A stretch of 64,000 nucleotides of DNA from Neodiprion pinetum (GCF_021155775.2 NC_060234.1:6334283-6398282); one strand, 5' to 3'; counted from the stretch's first letter, positions 11,205-25,399 are shown. The notes: generated from the letters alone by a model not told the origin. Numbers and translations: made by a program.

Positions 11205-13508
11205 TCTTTTTTCTCTCTCTCTCTCTCCCTCTCTCTCTCTGTCTATATCTACCCCCTCCCCTTCCCCTCCTTTTTCAACTTTTACACTTTTCACGTATGT
11301 AATAACGTTTGCGGACATTCCGTGAGTCCGTTTCTGTCCGTCTCTCTGTGTGTGTGTCGTTTCGTCTATTTATCTATACATAAGCGTAGCATATTATAGC
11401 TGTAACAATACATAATACAACATAAAAATAGCGGTAGTAGTAGTAGTAATAATAATAATGATAATAATAATAATCATAATAATAATAATAATCGTAATAA
11501 ATATAACTATAATACAGCAGGATTCGCGACGCTCGTCAACGTATTTCCGGTATCCACTATTTAATAATGTATCACCGTATTATATACCCAATAATACATT
11601 AGTTATAGATTTTTCTACGTCATTGTAAAACGCGTTTTCATCTTCATCGATTCCCGCTCTTAGAAATTACGTGTCTAGAACATTTCGCAACGAACCACGA
11701 TGACGGATCGGTATAATTTGTCGTTTGAAAAAAGTTTGAAGGTAGAAGGAAAAAAAAGAAACAAACTATAACGAACATTTTTTCCCGTTATCGCTTTTCA
11801 ATATTATATATACATGTGTGTATAATGACAGATGAAGGAAACTTGACATAAAAAATAATTTCTCATCTCAACGAAGAGGTATGTGAAAGTAATTGGAGAC
11901 CGTTAATAGGTTGTCGAATAGTCGTGATTTGTAACGATTTTGAAACAAACGTTTACAATTGGATAACTACTGAAATGAGAATTATAATTGAAGTAAATGC
12001 TAATTACGACAGTAGTTATTATTAATATATATAATTATTATAATAATTATGCCATTGTACATACCACACGATTAGGGTTTAGATCATTGTAAATAAATTA
12101 TCATTATCCTTATACGTACATATTAATAATAAGAATATTGACTATATGTATATATACATATATACATGATATATTATTAAATACGAAATCTTAGAATTTA
12201 GAGTGTACAGGTGAAATAATAATATAATCGCATTGCCGAATGGACGGTTCGATCGGAAATTACGTTGACGTTGGGAGTGTTGAACAAAAGATATGAAAAT
12301 ATTTAGTTTACATTATTATTTTTATTTAATTCGTCATTCTCATACGGAGTAATTTTTACGGTCTATAACTGTATAATGAATAATCCTCGCCTTCGATATG
12401 TCCAAAAAAATTTATTCGAAGGTAAATCGTCCCCCGTCTTTCAATTTTTTACCACACCCCGTATCTTTCTTGTTCTGTGCTATCCCCCCCCCCCCCCCCC
12501 CCCCCATTATATTAATCTTTCTTTCGTTTGTTTTCACGTAAAAAAATTGAAATGAACATAGCGTGAGAATCCGAAATATTACACGTTTCGGAATACCCTG
12601 TTTTTTTGTTTTATTTTTTCTTTCGTAATTCTCTTTCCGTTTTTTGTCTTCTTGTTTCATCATCGTTTTCTTTATCAGTTTCCATAATACTTAACGGCTG
12701 TAGAAACAACGCGATGTACATTGTATTCAAAATACCTGTGGTAGGTAGTCGATATATATATACACACACACACATACATATACAACGCGAGGTCATAACA
12801 AATAACATTTTCCCCCCCGAGTGAGAAAAAAAAAAGACCACCGGGTAAAAGCAAGTCGTAATAAACCTGATAAAACGCGATAACTGCAAAACCAAAAGCG
12901 GCAGCTGCACTTTTGAAGAAAAAAGTTATTCGTGCAGTCTTTGATAAGGGGGGGGGAGGGGGGGGGGGGGGGGGGGGGGGCGAAAAAAACTAAACGCAAG
13001 AAAACATTAACATAAAATTGCAAACTTACAGTGATAATTGCACGCGTTGAAAATCGTAAAATCGTAATTCATAAGATACGTATCTTTTTTTGAATTGCGT
13101 TGCGTTGCGTCGCGTTAAAAGACACGTGACCGCCTCGAAAATAACTCAAAAACCATAAACTTATATATATATATATATATATACGTATTATCTATATGGA
13201 CACACAAATGTGATTTCTATTAACGAGACTCTTAGTACATAATTTATACTATATAAATAACTGCTCGACACTTGCCGCAAATTATTATATGCGCATGAAT
13301 TAAAAAAAAAAAAAAAAAAAAAAAAAAGGGAAAAAAATAGTGAAGAAAAAACTGCTCTGCCAAACGACCGTTATACTAATATAGCGACGTGTAATTTGTA
13401 ATGCGCAATTAAACGATTAACAAATAAAGAAAGAAGAAAGAAAAGGAAGATAATTTATTCTCACATATCACCTAAAGTTATTACAAAAATAATAATAATG
13501 ATTATAAC

Positions 13509-13540
<32 letters not shown>

Positions 13541-14310
13541 CAATAAATCGAGTAATATTATTCGGTAAGAAGAATGTTCGTATGATAATATATTTATAAG
13601 TAAAAAAAATATAATAATAACAACAACAACAACAGCAACAACAATAATAATAATAATAATAATAACAATACTTGTATCTACAGATTTTGCATTTTACCGA
13701 ATTATGTATACTGCGTGCGAGTCAATGAGAAGGGAACTTTGATCGAGAAAAAGTTTATATATATATATATAAAGATATATATATATATAGTATATATGAG
13801 TATGGAACAAAAAAATATAACAAATATTTGTAAGTCACTTTTTGTCATAATAATTGTCAATAAAAAGCGAAAATACTATGTGTAAAGAAACGGTTTAAAA
13901 TAATTATTATTATTACTGCTATTATTATTATTATTATTATTATTATCATTGTTATTTTTGCGACGGTTAGTTATATTTTTATTTAGTTATTATTAATATT
14001 ATTATTATTATTACTACTATCATTACTACTATTATTATGATCAACATCATCATCATTATCATTTTTATTATTACCAAGTTCAATTCTTGGTTTCTTCTTA
14101 TTCTTATTTCTTATTATTATTGTTTTTATCAGTTTACGGCTTGGCGCGAAAGCAACATTCTTTATCTTTCGTAAAATAATCACACTCTTTATTTCAGCAC
14201 TGATGGTGATATATCATTTTTTAATTTCAAGGCTGCAGAAGTTTTTGAATTAAAATAAGACGAGTAAAAGATTGAAAAAAAAAAAAAAAAAAAAAAAAAC
14301 GAAACCGAAC
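11205..14310. repeat. Microsatellite and homopolymer cluster
   Basis: An unusually dense array of simple repeats. It contains TC runs (about 11209-11242), AAT/TAA runs (about 11440-11515, 13496-13550, 13618-13672), a C homopolymer near 12486-12506, a G-rich run near 12949-12980, AT runs (about 13163-13182, 13757-13795), A homopolymers (about 13300-13327, 14276-14299) and long ATT runs (about 13903-14080). Short frames here encode only Asn, Ser or Pro runs and are not genes. It may be the distal 3' UTR of fz2 or intergenic DNA. Confidence 0.85.
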
Positions 14311-16600
14311 ACAGATTAAAGATAATTATATATGTATGTAATTGCGCTAGTATACGTATGTGGATACTGTAGCATGTGTATTTTACGTAGTGCTGTGGCG
14401 CATAAAGAAAAACGTAAGGAGTAGAAAAAGGAACAAAAAGAAGAAGAAAAAAAAAAAAAATATCGATTAACTTTATATATATACAGAAATCAAAATTGTA
14501 TACGATTTTTTAATTACATTTTATTATTATTTAATTCATGCGCGTCATTATTTTACTGCACACTTCTACAAAAAAAGAAAAACTAACCCCGCAACAATAC
14601 ATGCGAATAATTATAGACGAGGTAAGTTTGTCTATTTCTTTATTTGTTTTTAGGCCTCTGTTGATCATACATTTTTCGATGTTGTTGTTTTTTTTTTTTT
14701 TTCTCTTACTGTTTTTAATTTTTTGGAAACGGAATTTTTTTTTTTCAAATTTTTCTCACACTTCCGCTCTACGAACGTCGTTATTACGGTTATTACAAAC
14801 GCCGCACGGGGCGCGATACTTCGGCAAAAGAGTAAAGTGACTCAGAATAGTTCGAATTTATATGACATTTGGTATAGCGGAGGCCGGTATCAACACCATA
14901 AACAAAACCATGCGTTGGACGTTTACGATTTCACAGTTGTGTTGAGCTGGTCTAGCGAGGAGAGATAACGATCACTTAGTCACTCCCTCATTAGGCTAAC
15001 CTGGCAGCCACGGCTCACGGCGTTAATTCCAACCTCCTGTAAGAGCCTCGCTTTACACGTATCCGTAACATCCTTGAAGCCCTAAAACTTGCTCCTTGTC
15101 TCCGTTCTAGGTGTAAGTAATTTTTTGCCAAGTCTTACGAGTAGAGAGCGTTATTTATCGTCCTTCGTTTTCAACTGTGGAAAATTATTTTCTAATGAAA
15201 CGGGCTGGCTTACGATATTTTTTATTTATTTATTTATTTTTCATCAATTAACGATGCATAATTTGCTGACAATTTAACTGAAATATTCCCTGTACTGAAA
15301 CTGTGTCGAATTTAATTCTGCACAAACCTTGATTTCTATTCGAATATGTATAGTTTAAAATCGATTGCAAAATTTGTACTTAATAGAAAAGCAAACAAAT
15401 AGACAGACAAGAAAGCGAGTTAGTAAAATCGATATATTCTTAATTACAATATCTGTGATGTGTGAACTGGATTTTTTTTTTAATTTTATTTTGGCGTGGA
15501 AGAGTTTCGGATTTTTTATACTTCTGTCGAACATTATAACCGTTTTAATCTTTTTTCTTGCACCATATCGAAAAACGTTTCTTATTCATATTTAATTGTG
15601 ATAAACTTATGCTTTTAATAGTAACACACTATGTTTGGGATAATTACCGCGTATTCATAAACATAAACATATTTTATTTATGAAAGTGAAGTAAAATCTC
15701 CGCTGACCCTTGCTCTTTTATTCCCATTACTTTTACTTATCTATGTTATATTTACGTAATTTATGGAAAACGTATAGATTTCTTATTCAGTCGAGTTGTT
15801 GGTTGTTCGAATTCAATTTATGGATGTGGGTATTATCTAGTTTCTTATCTCTGGCCAGCCATACGATTGAGGAGGTTCTTTAGCCAAAAATCAATAATAT
15901 TTATTCATTTTATTTTATTAATCGATTATCGCATATCGAGTATTTGTTAGATTATTGTATTTGTAAGCCATCAATATCTCTTCAAAAATACAAAAACAGG
16001 TTATAAAGGAATTATAAATAAAAATTGATACATGAAAAAGTTGTTAAAAATCTGATAGATTCGTTCGATTTTACTCTACGATGGCTCAATTTATTCAGAA
16101 GACTATTTTGTACTATTTTTTCAGTTTGTTAATAATAATTTGCATGTCGGCCCAATGTTGTGAAATAAACTACATATTTTACAATGTGAACATGACAAAA
16201 GAAAAAGCGTACCGGTGACTGTCAAAAATCGTATTTTCAATAAAATAAGGCGTAGGACAGTGAAATGGAAAAGATTTACCAGAATTTCGATGATTCTTTA
16301 ACAACTTGAAGCAAGGCATCGATATCTAAGCTTTATAATAATTCGAGTATATTTTCTATAATTCAAGTTTTCGAAAAATTTTGGTAGCTTAACACAAAAA
16401 TTTGATAAATACTCAATTCACGAAGATTTCTTGATGAAATTATTACAATGTATCGATTTTTGGCCACCCGACCTGCAATGATTTTAATTTCTGTTACCAA
16501 TTTCTAACGTGCTTATAGTTTCGTTCGACATTCTTTGTAAAATTGCGCCGACTGCGGGATTTCAGCATCAGCGCTGCTTAAAAGCTTTGCTAATAGTAAA
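14311..16600. other. No recognised gene
   Basis: AT-rich DNA with poly-T runs near 14690 and 15470. A small GC-richer island at 14790-15080 has no recognisable coding content. Confidence 0.45.
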
Positions 16601-17010
16601 AATAAGTGACGTTTTACTCAGTCGGTAAAAACTGACCATCGCATCTTTTTAAACGAAAAGAACTAACTCGTATCCAAAAGAAATTCACTACTGGCTGAGT
16701 AGGTGTGAGCACAATTTAATTGGAAAATTTTAGCCCCAAAAAAATAGCGTGTGAGAATCTAGAAAAATCGATTCCTCATAAACACGACGAGCGGTTTTGA
16801 TAATAATCAAAACAAGTGACGTTTTACTCAGTCGGTAAAAGCTGATCATCGCATCTTTTTAAACGAGAAGAACTAACTCGTATCCAAAAGAAATTCGCTC
16901 CTGGCTGTGCAAACGTAAGTACAATATAATTGGAAAACATTATCCGTAAGAAATGGCGGGTGAGAACCTATAAAAATCGATTCCTCGCAAACACGTCGAG
17001 GGGCAGCAAC
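16590..17010. repeat. Two-copy tandem duplication, 210-bp period
   Basis: Two adjacent copies (about 16590-16800 and 16801-17010) share long blocks. For example, AAGTGACGTTTTACTCAGTC begins at 16604 and again at 16814, exactly 210 bases later. The ends match too (AATCGATTCCTC in both). They differ at a modest number of sites, so the duplication is not brand new. No ORF spans it. Confidence 0.85.
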
Positions 17011-17715
17011 GCCCCCTCGATATACAGAGTGGCGCCATGTGGGTGATAATGATGAACGATAAGTATTCCGTTACCGCGGATTACCAGACACAGGGTACCG
17101 TGATTTTTGACAGTAAATGTCCGCAGGGTGATCTATCCCCCCGGGTGGCGACACTCGCCCCCTGCATACACGCAGGTCCCCCTTTGCCACCGACGCAGAT
17201 CGTCAGCTGCGTTCCGAGCACTGGGACATGTATTCCACGTATTGGTGAAATTCGTACATCCTGAATGCGGGACTTATCAAGGATGGAAGGAAGGAAGGAG
17301 AGAAGGGGTTGAAATGATATCTAATTTAAATCGGAGGGCTGGCAGCTGGTTATGGACTCCCGGATCTCGGGGAAAATTTTGAGAGTCACTGGGGGGCTGA
17401 TCCCTCGGCAAAGGGCGACGCATGCGACGCGTGTCACTCTCGTCACACGGGGTACGTGCCCCCCGAACCCCCTCGTTCCACCCCTTCGCCACGTGATGAT
17501 CCACGGTCTGGGGAATTGTGCGTGAACCTCGTTGTCGGGGTTGTTGAAATCACTTTTCGCACGGATATATTCAGCTGGGAATTATTTATAGACTCGTAGC
17601 CGCGAGGGATCGGAGACCAAAAATCGAGATTTACGTTTTTAACGGGACTCTGTGATTGATTGATTATAAATGCACGCAAGAAAGTGTTTTGTCAGGTAGA
17701 CTAGACCACCACACC
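17011..17715. other. GC-richer stretch, unassigned
   Basis: CpG-rich DNA with short overlapping frames on both strands (plus 17037-17264 and 17107-17382, minus 17277-17504). None shows a domain or convincing splice framing. It directly follows the tandem duplication. Possibly regulatory or an unrecognised exon. Confidence 0.3.
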
Positions 17716-17719
17716 TACA

Positions 17720-17923
17720 TGTTTTTATAAACATGCTGAAACCGAATTCGGTGTCATAATTGCTCCATCACCCCCAGATTTTGAGTAATGTGTGGGGTAT
17801 CCCACTCTAACTTGCGCATCGAAAATTTTTTAAATGTTCGAAATCGACGAACCAATTAAAATCTGAGCGTGATGGAGCAATTATGGCATTAGATTCGGAT
17901 TCAGCGAGTCCAAAAACGTATAG
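17720..17923. repeat. Long imperfect palindrome (MITE-like)
   Basis: Arms of about 50-60 bases at roughly 17720-17783 and 17858-17923 are reverse complements. The core CATAATTGCTCCATCAC pairs with GTGATGGAGCAATTATG, and both arms extend through ATTCGG/CCGAAT and CAGATTTT/AAAATCTG blocks. A spacer of about 75 bases separates them. Size and structure fit a miniature inverted-repeat transposon. I could not define a target-site duplication. Confidence 0.75.
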
Positions 17924-19127
17924 ATTATCGCATGACTGTGTTAATAAAAAAATTCGATCAATTGGTTTTTCTATTACTAGGTTTATTCAAAAAACACCTT
18001 GAAGAACCGACTAACCGAAGTCCATGGTTGATCGATTAATCGCACAATAATAACAATATCTCTAGTCTTTTTTTTTGGACACTTTATTGAGTGATTCTAT
18101 AGAGACTGTATGAAATATATTATTTCCGAATTTTGTGTGGCGGATTATGCGAAGTATTGAGGAATCTATTAAAAGAAGTTTAAAAATTTGATAAAAAAAT
18201 AAAATAAAAATGATTTGTGCAAACAAGAATTTCTATAAAAGACGATAATCAACAATTTATGAATGATTTCGTACTCAGATTTAATTAATTTACCACAGTC
18301 GGTTTATAAATCAAGTTTGAAATTGAAAAACTTCGAGTACTACTTTGAGTTAAATATTCAGAATGATTCTAATGACTTATATTGTGATTCTTGCATTTGG
18401 TCTTAAATTTCGACATCAATGAGACGTTACAAACTTTTTCAAGTTGGTTTATGTCAAAGTGAGATGCGACTAGCACTCACAAATTGTTAAATGAAAATTT
18501 AAGTTTTAGTTTCAAAAAGCATTTGATTGTTATTCTAAATTGGCTAAATAATTGTGTACTAAAAACACATTTCACGCCATTATTCTTGTTACAGAATATA
18601 AACCTGAAAAATTAGAATATAAATATACATATAATAAAAATTTACATAATTTCAAAAGCGAATTGCATTGCAGCTTTAACTTATTGTTTGTTTTGTAAGT
18701 ATTTGCTAGCCAGGCTTCAAATTTTGTTCGATCACTCTACGTCAGTACATTCCGCGTTCTAGTAATTAAAATTTAAAAAAATAAAATAAAATAAAAAATA
18801 AAGCAAATAATTAAATAATAAAAATGAGTACACTAAAAAGTATGTTGATCGATATTCCAAGTTCGATTTACAAAAAAAAAAAGCTCACAGTGCTAAGAAT
18901 ACTTTTTGGAGAATTAAAATTCGATGGTAGTCGCTTCAAACGGGAAATAATATATTGTGTAACAACAAGGAGAACTTGGTTTTTTCGAGCCGAGCATAAG
19001 TTAAGGCGAGAAAACCGTTGCCTCCTTGTTGCACACGATTTTTTATACAACAAGAGTATGTTACGAGTTTTTTCGAGAAGCACGAAATTGAGGTTAGGGT
19101 CGCATAAAGTATAATTTTCTTGCGACA

Positions 19128-19158
19128 GCGCATGCGCGCACAAAATCCGCGCATGCGC
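19128..19158. promoter_or_regulatory. Paired NRF-1/Ewg-type palindromes
   Basis: Two perfect copies of GCGCATGCGC lie at 19128-19137 and 19149-19158. This is the consensus bound by NRF-1 in vertebrates and Erect wing in flies. Their starts are 21 bases apart, two helical turns, so they face the same side of the DNA. Such sites normally sit in promoters of housekeeping genes. No obvious coding exon lies beside them, so a noncoding first exon is a possibility. Confidence 0.4.
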
Positions 19159-20890
19159 ATTCGCAGCCTCGATCTACAGTCATAGAGCCGGGTACTTTGT
19201 GAACGGAAAACACGCGCAAAAAACGGCGTGAAATATGCTCGCGTTTTGTAGAGAAAAATTTCTCTAACATAACCGTGTCTGATTTTCTTTTTATACGTCC
19301 ATTTCATTTTACGCAAATGAATCGGATGATCGGAGGCACTTGGCGTGGAAAAAGCGCAGCGTCAGGCGTTGAAAGTTCGTTTAGCTGGTTGAACTTTATC
19401 TTGAAATTTGAAGTGGGGTGCGACGACGACGGTTTTGACGTTATCAGACCGCGTGGTCTACCACGAAGCAATGACGAATGATCTTCGGGCGCGGATCCGA
19501 AGCCTTTAGGGCATCGGGCAGATCTCGAATCTGGGTAACTCACAGCATCTTACTCCGACTCGAGTAGTTATCGCTATCGCGCTTCCATGCCGTTTATTTT
19601 AATACTAATTTATCACTCCTAGTGGCTCGTAAATAGACACCCTCGTTTACCCGCGGGCGCCAGAGTTCCCGAACCGGCGGATGTCAAGCTATACTCGACG
19701 TTGCAGAAACGCCTTCATTCCGTATAAAGAAGCGATGAACCGAACAAAAAAAGCAATGAAAGCAAAAAAAAAAAGAAGAAATAACTAAAAAATCACGTTC
19801 CCTACCTTTCGCCATTTGATATTTACGCTCACTTTTTATCCAGATTATTACTAACAACAAGCGTATATCGATGAAAAAAAAAAACGCAAGTAAGAGTAGA
19901 TTGAAAAAAAATTAATCGGAATTTTATTTTTTAATCACAGTAGTATACAAAAACCCTCCTCGTTTTAAATCGGATTTCAAAAACTTGAAGCTTTGAACTC
20001 GCGAACGGATCTTTCAGAGCTAGTTTTTCTATTATAAATAATAATAATTCACATACATTCACATCAATCAGAACGATTATAAAAACTCTGAGTTAGGCTG
20101 ACCTAGATAAATTTTATCGACTATGAGCAACCGAGAACACTCTGTCATGGAGATTTGTTTGCAGCTTCAATCGTCAGTTTTAATCGATTAAAATAGTATA
20201 CGACGTGTAGCAAATTCCAATGCATCGACTTGTAACGTTGAGATATTAAAGTGGCCCAAGTTATTTATAGGATTTAAATTTCGGAACGAAAGATATTGAG
20301 TTTTTCAAAAAACTAAGAGGACGTCGTTGAGTTTGTTTAAAATTGAATCAGTTTTGAGTGAAATTAAGCGCAAAATTTCGGAGCCAACTCGTCGTGTCCG
20401 ACTTCGAATTACGATCCTGATAAATTTTCCAAACAATTTAGCAGATAACTCTAGACAATAAAGACGTTGAGGTCAAGTGGAAACAAAAGCGTTCTTCTAC
20501 GACGATAATAACAATTTCTTCTGTTCTCTGAACGCCGAGAATCGGCGGGACGTTAAAAAAAGTTGTGTTAGATAATTAATGACGGAGTGTAAAATGCCTG
20601 GTCGCCATGCGTCGTTTTTGGAATATCAATTATCATCTATTATCCGGACAGCGATTATCAGAGGATAATTCAGCGTGAGAAATAAAATACAACGGATGAA
20701 ATAAGGAATATCGTGAATTGTAATTTCATTGAAATTTCTTATTGAAATTGAAGCAGACACCTCGTTACGGTTTTTAATCTTCCATGACGGTCGTGATCCC
20801 CTCATGATATTTATTAAAATTGAAAATAAATTGGTTCCCAGCTGATATCTTCTTTCATTATTATTCCGGTTTTTTCTTTCCATCCTTCTT

Positions 20891-20915
20891 TACTCTCTCT
20901 CTCTCTCTCTCTCTC
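20891..20915. repeat. TC dinucleotide microsatellite
   Basis: An uninterrupted run of about twelve CT units, followed by a pyrimidine-rich stretch. No coding association is visible. Confidence 0.85.
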
Positions 20916-23430
20916 TTCCATTCACCGTTTCTTCCTTTTCTTCACCACCTCTTTCTTCTCACATTATACACCCCCCATCACGCTATAGGTTCTGCTTAAC
21001 GCGGTCATCATCCGTCACTCCGGTGCCAAAGGTCATTTCGATGTTGCAATAACTCAATGCCCGTATTAATTACGAACAACGTGTAATCTGTGTTTCAAAC
21101 GATTTACGATGTGCGCATTATCGTCGCCTGACACCGAACGCGATGATACGAGTCTCATATGTCTCGATATTAAATTAAAAGACGACTTTGTATCTGTGTA
21201 ATTCATTGCAGAGTGTAACGAAATAACTAAGACGAGAAAAAAATTTCAGAAAGAAATGATTTCGAACCGAGAAAAGCGATTAATTATTACATATAAAAAA
21301 TTCAAATCTTTACACTCTTACCATTCGTTTTCTATTTATGTGATTTTCGAATTTTCCTATCCCTTTCGCTATTAAGGAAATCCAGACGTTCAATTCAACG
21401 AATTATGTACATATTCAACCGATTTGTCATCGTTTTTTCTTCCACCATAAATTTTTGAGTTGAAAAATTTGAAATCTCATATTCAATTACTCTTTCAAGG
21501 TAGTAGATATATGTAAAATACTTCTCTTTTTCAATTTGTTAAAATGAGATCTCTTTTAAACTTTACACACATCAGGTCCACACTTTCAGACATTCTTTGA
21601 CTTTCGCACGTGATAAAATGTAAACAATTTGATTCCATCGCAGGATTTGATTTCACGAACATGAATTGACGGGGAGATATAAAAAAGCTAGTAAGTGCAA
21701 TTTAGAAAAAACAAAAAATTTTTGAAAAAAATTTGGCTTTGGTACACGCATACTTTATAACCAGAAAAATTGTTTATGCATAAAAAAAAGAACCAAAAAA
21801 AAAAAATGGCACTCACAGACATCTTTAATTCACTTCCTCTTAATTGCCAAGAACATTTGTCCGATTGATCGACATTAAAAATTCGTATCAATTCACACCA
21901 GTTTTCAGATCAGGGAGGAATTTGGAAGGCGCGGCTGCTGTATCAAACACGGGATCAAATCTATTCGTCACATGGTTTAATCCCACGTAAATAATCGATG
22001 ACCCCTCGCAGCTGTTCTCGGATAGAGATTAGTTCGGCTGAACTCTGGCTCTGCAACTCCTGCTGAAGGAGGATCGAATTTTAATGAAACCGTGAACGAG
22101 GCTCGGGATTCAGCAACGGACGACTTGGCACGGTTTTTGATCACGTCATCGACTACATATTGTCTGCGCATAATGCTAAAATGCACACGGCGATACACGT
22201 TTTTCATATTGGGGTACAGGTTTCAGGCGCTGCTGAGATGAATTACGTTCACCAGAGGCTGTCAACCTCTCCTCTGTAATCTGACCTTATTTATGAGTCT
22301 GTAAGGGTCATTCCGTGTCAACGTGACCCGCTTTATAAATTTTTTCAACAATCGCTTCGAGTATCAACATGTGATCGGTAACTAGCGTGCAAGTCAAATT
22401 TTTATTTATCGCACTAAACCTGTTAATCAAGTTTTAATCAATGGGTTTTTCAAGAATGCACCAATTTCCTTCAAGTGAATTTTTCAAAGACTGAGTAAAT
22501 GGGATTGTAACAGAAACCTTTTTGATTCCTTTATCGGTAGTTTATTAAATCGTGGGTTTAAAATCTGTATCAAAACGGAGAAATTTTCTCCGAAACACGC
22601 TCTGAAAGCCCTGAAACAAATCGTAAATTAAAACTTTCCGGTTCAGTTATTGAAAGAGAGAAAAAATGCAGAGTAATTTCATCAGGAAATGGGAGCCTGT
22701 TCATTTTTACATACTCAGGCTGTCGTCAACAGCTGTTGATTGTTGATGAATGTGTTTGAAGAAAAAAATAAAAATAAATAAAAAATAAAAAAACACTAAA
22801 CGTTGCCGGACTGATTCACGAGGACGTTTGTCATCGGGAAGAGGCAATCAAAAATGTTTGGAGTCACAGTCACTTTGAGCGCTCGGGGGAATGCTCCATA
22901 TAAATACATTCAATCTCCTCGGCGAAAAAAGTCTCTCTCGGTCGTCAGAGTTGCAGTTGTTGCCTTCGTGTAAAGACGGGGAATAGAAAAAAACGTGTAT
23001 ATATAGAAAAAGCACCAAACAACACGAGGTGCGTGCGTCGTTTATGGTTGTGTGCTCGTCACACGGATGAGTAAGCTGCCAGCTTAGCAAAGAAAAATGA
23101 CTTGAGACGAAACGACACTAGTTATGAGAATACTTGTGTAAAAATATTACTCGAGCTTAACTTGACGAGATCAGTTGGCCTGATGTCGATGCTCTTCATC
23201 AATTTTATGCCGAGATAATCGTACTTCGAATATTTATCTAATAATTGGTTTGCTAAGCTCTTATCTCTTCGGAAAATACAAAAATATAAAACGATATGGA
23301 ATTAAAAACAAAAGCTTAAATTTATAATATAGAAGCTTTATTTCGAAACGTTGCGAAATAAGGATTGAAAAATGGAGTCGGTTATTTATTTATTTATTCG
23401 TTTACATGATCGGTACATGATTGAAGCTAG

Positions 23431-23467
23431 AAGTTAAAACCAAGACGAAAAATCTTGGTTTTAACTT
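23431..23467. repeat. Perfect 15-bp hairpin
   Basis: AAGTTAAAACCAAGA at 23431-23445 is followed by a 7-base loop and its exact reverse complement at 23453-23467. The stem is short for a microRNA precursor. It could be a small transposon relic or a structured RNA element. Confidence 0.6.
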
Positions 23468-25399
23468 AAACATTTGTACTGTTACAATAGTGAACATCCT
23501 GTATAATTCATATCTAAAAAACATTCACCGTGTGATATGTTCGATCAATATTTCACTTGTTCCAGAATCTCAGCAGATTAAAAATTAAATATCACGAAGT
23601 GTGTAAATTAACAGGCACAGCTATTAGACGTTATTCTCAACCCGTTATTTCAACTTAATTTTCCCAGTATTTTCATTATCGGTGAATAATTTAGTTTCCC
23701 AATTTTTACACGGCGAAACGCGCCAGCTCAGGTTATAGGGGAAAAAATTGGACCGCATTGCACATTCGTATGAAGCCCTGAGTGTAAAACGAACTCGCGA
23801 GCCAAACTGTCATTTCAAATTCTAAGTATAGAGCTTGCGGGTTGTAAATCGTGCGATATAATTCTCAACGGTTCGTGGAGCTGGTAGGGTATAGAAAAAA
23901 CAAAACGTAACTTTACGTCGTAACGCCATGGTTATATGCCCCACCGAAACCTTTTTACTTCTCTTTGAGACGTTAATTTTTCCTCTCCTTCCTCATCTTC
24001 TCCGTGCGTTTTTTCCGCCCTCTTTTCTTTTCCACCTCACTCCACGCTCTGCTCAAACGGTGCTGTACTTCTCGGATATGTTCTCAGCTCGATTACAAGC
24101 AGAATACGAATGCGACAACGAATAGTTCGCTTACAGTGAATCTGAGGGTGCTTTTAGGAATAAGTGTAGAATTAGTTTATCTGCGAGTATGGTGAAATAT
24201 GAAGGCTTGTCGTATTGGCTCTAAGAGTTGAAAAACAGAATCTCCGCAAATCGATGTTTGAGAAATTTACACGAGCGATGAAATGTAAGAAAGTCACGAA
24301 ACGAAAGGAACAATGATCTGAATTCAAGTTTAAAAAAAAAGAAGAACTATTCAACTTTGTTATAACTGGGAGTTTTTTTTGTTTTTTTCTTGTTTTGCGG
24401 CAAAGAGAGAAAATTCAATCCAATATTGCAGTCAAGAATGTGAAAAATACCTGAAGATTGAAAAGTTGACTAATTAGCTATGATTCAATATTGCATTTTT
24501 CTTAAACGAGAGCTCGGAAGTTTTACAGTTTCCTCGTAAATCCTTGTAAATCGGTATCTGTTAAGTAAAGGAAAAGAAAAAAATCAATCAAGTCACTTGC
24601 AATCGTATCTAGTAAGTTTTTTTCATTTTGTCATAATCCGAATTGTTGTCTGTACTTTTGAAACATCGGTCACGTGGATTTTCGTCTAGCGTTGAACGTT
24701 TTGTCCCGAAGAACTACTTTGTAACAGCTTGGCAGGCAATTCGTGGCAAAGTTATTCAAGATCTCAATCTCTAAACAAGATTCAATTTATGGATTTTCAC
24801 AGAGAGTGACAAAGTGAGTGAATATAATTGTATGCATTATTCGTTTCAAATTTGTATTCATTTTATCTGTAATATGAATATTTGTGCAAAATTGGATTGT
24901 TGAATCGTACGTGCAGTTCGAGGCAATGATCTTCACTGCGGATGACATATTTCCAAGTTCTATTCAAATTTATTGAAAGAATATAGTTGAGTTCACTCGA
25001 GTCACCGAATATTGTTCGATGCGATGGTAATTAATTACGGAATCACTGCGATATATTTATAATTAGATAGGTTCAAGTTAGGTTATGTAAGGTTGTATTT
25101 ATGGTACAGATTGAAAAAAATCGTTCGAAGAGCTTTGCCATTTAATAAATGTTTGTGTCAGAATGAGATTTGAGCACTCTCCGACCTAATCTAGTACCAG
25201 TCAACCCTTTTTTTGAATTATTCAAGCCTGATAATTTTCCTTCTAGAATTGATTGACTTTCATACGAACGGACAGTCGGAACATCGGAGTATCAATACCT
25301 GCGAAACTACGTAAACACTTTTCTGTTTTTCGACTTTAATTTCTGAAGTATTCATCATGGCGACCTGATTCTCTGCGCATGAAATGTAATGACTATGTT

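Larger units (their letters stand above)
17924..25399. other. Gene-poor AT-rich stretch
   Basis: No coding region is recognised in about 7.5 kb. It contains a pair of GCGCATGCGC palindromes (19128-19158), a TC microsatellite near 20895-20915 and a perfect 15-bp hairpin at 23431-23467. A short inverted phrase, GGGTCA...TGACCC, lies near 22307-22330. Small frames such as 23928-24125 look random. Confidence 0.45.

Noticed and set aside
12412..13023. Frames across C and G homopolymers
   Set aside because: Poly-Gly and poly-Pro runs come from homopolymers.
13983..14183. Asn/Asp-rich minus-strand frame
   Set aside because: Translation of an ATT microsatellite.
23431..23467. MicroRNA precursor
   Set aside because: The 15-bp stem and 7-base loop are too short for a metazoan pre-miRNA.
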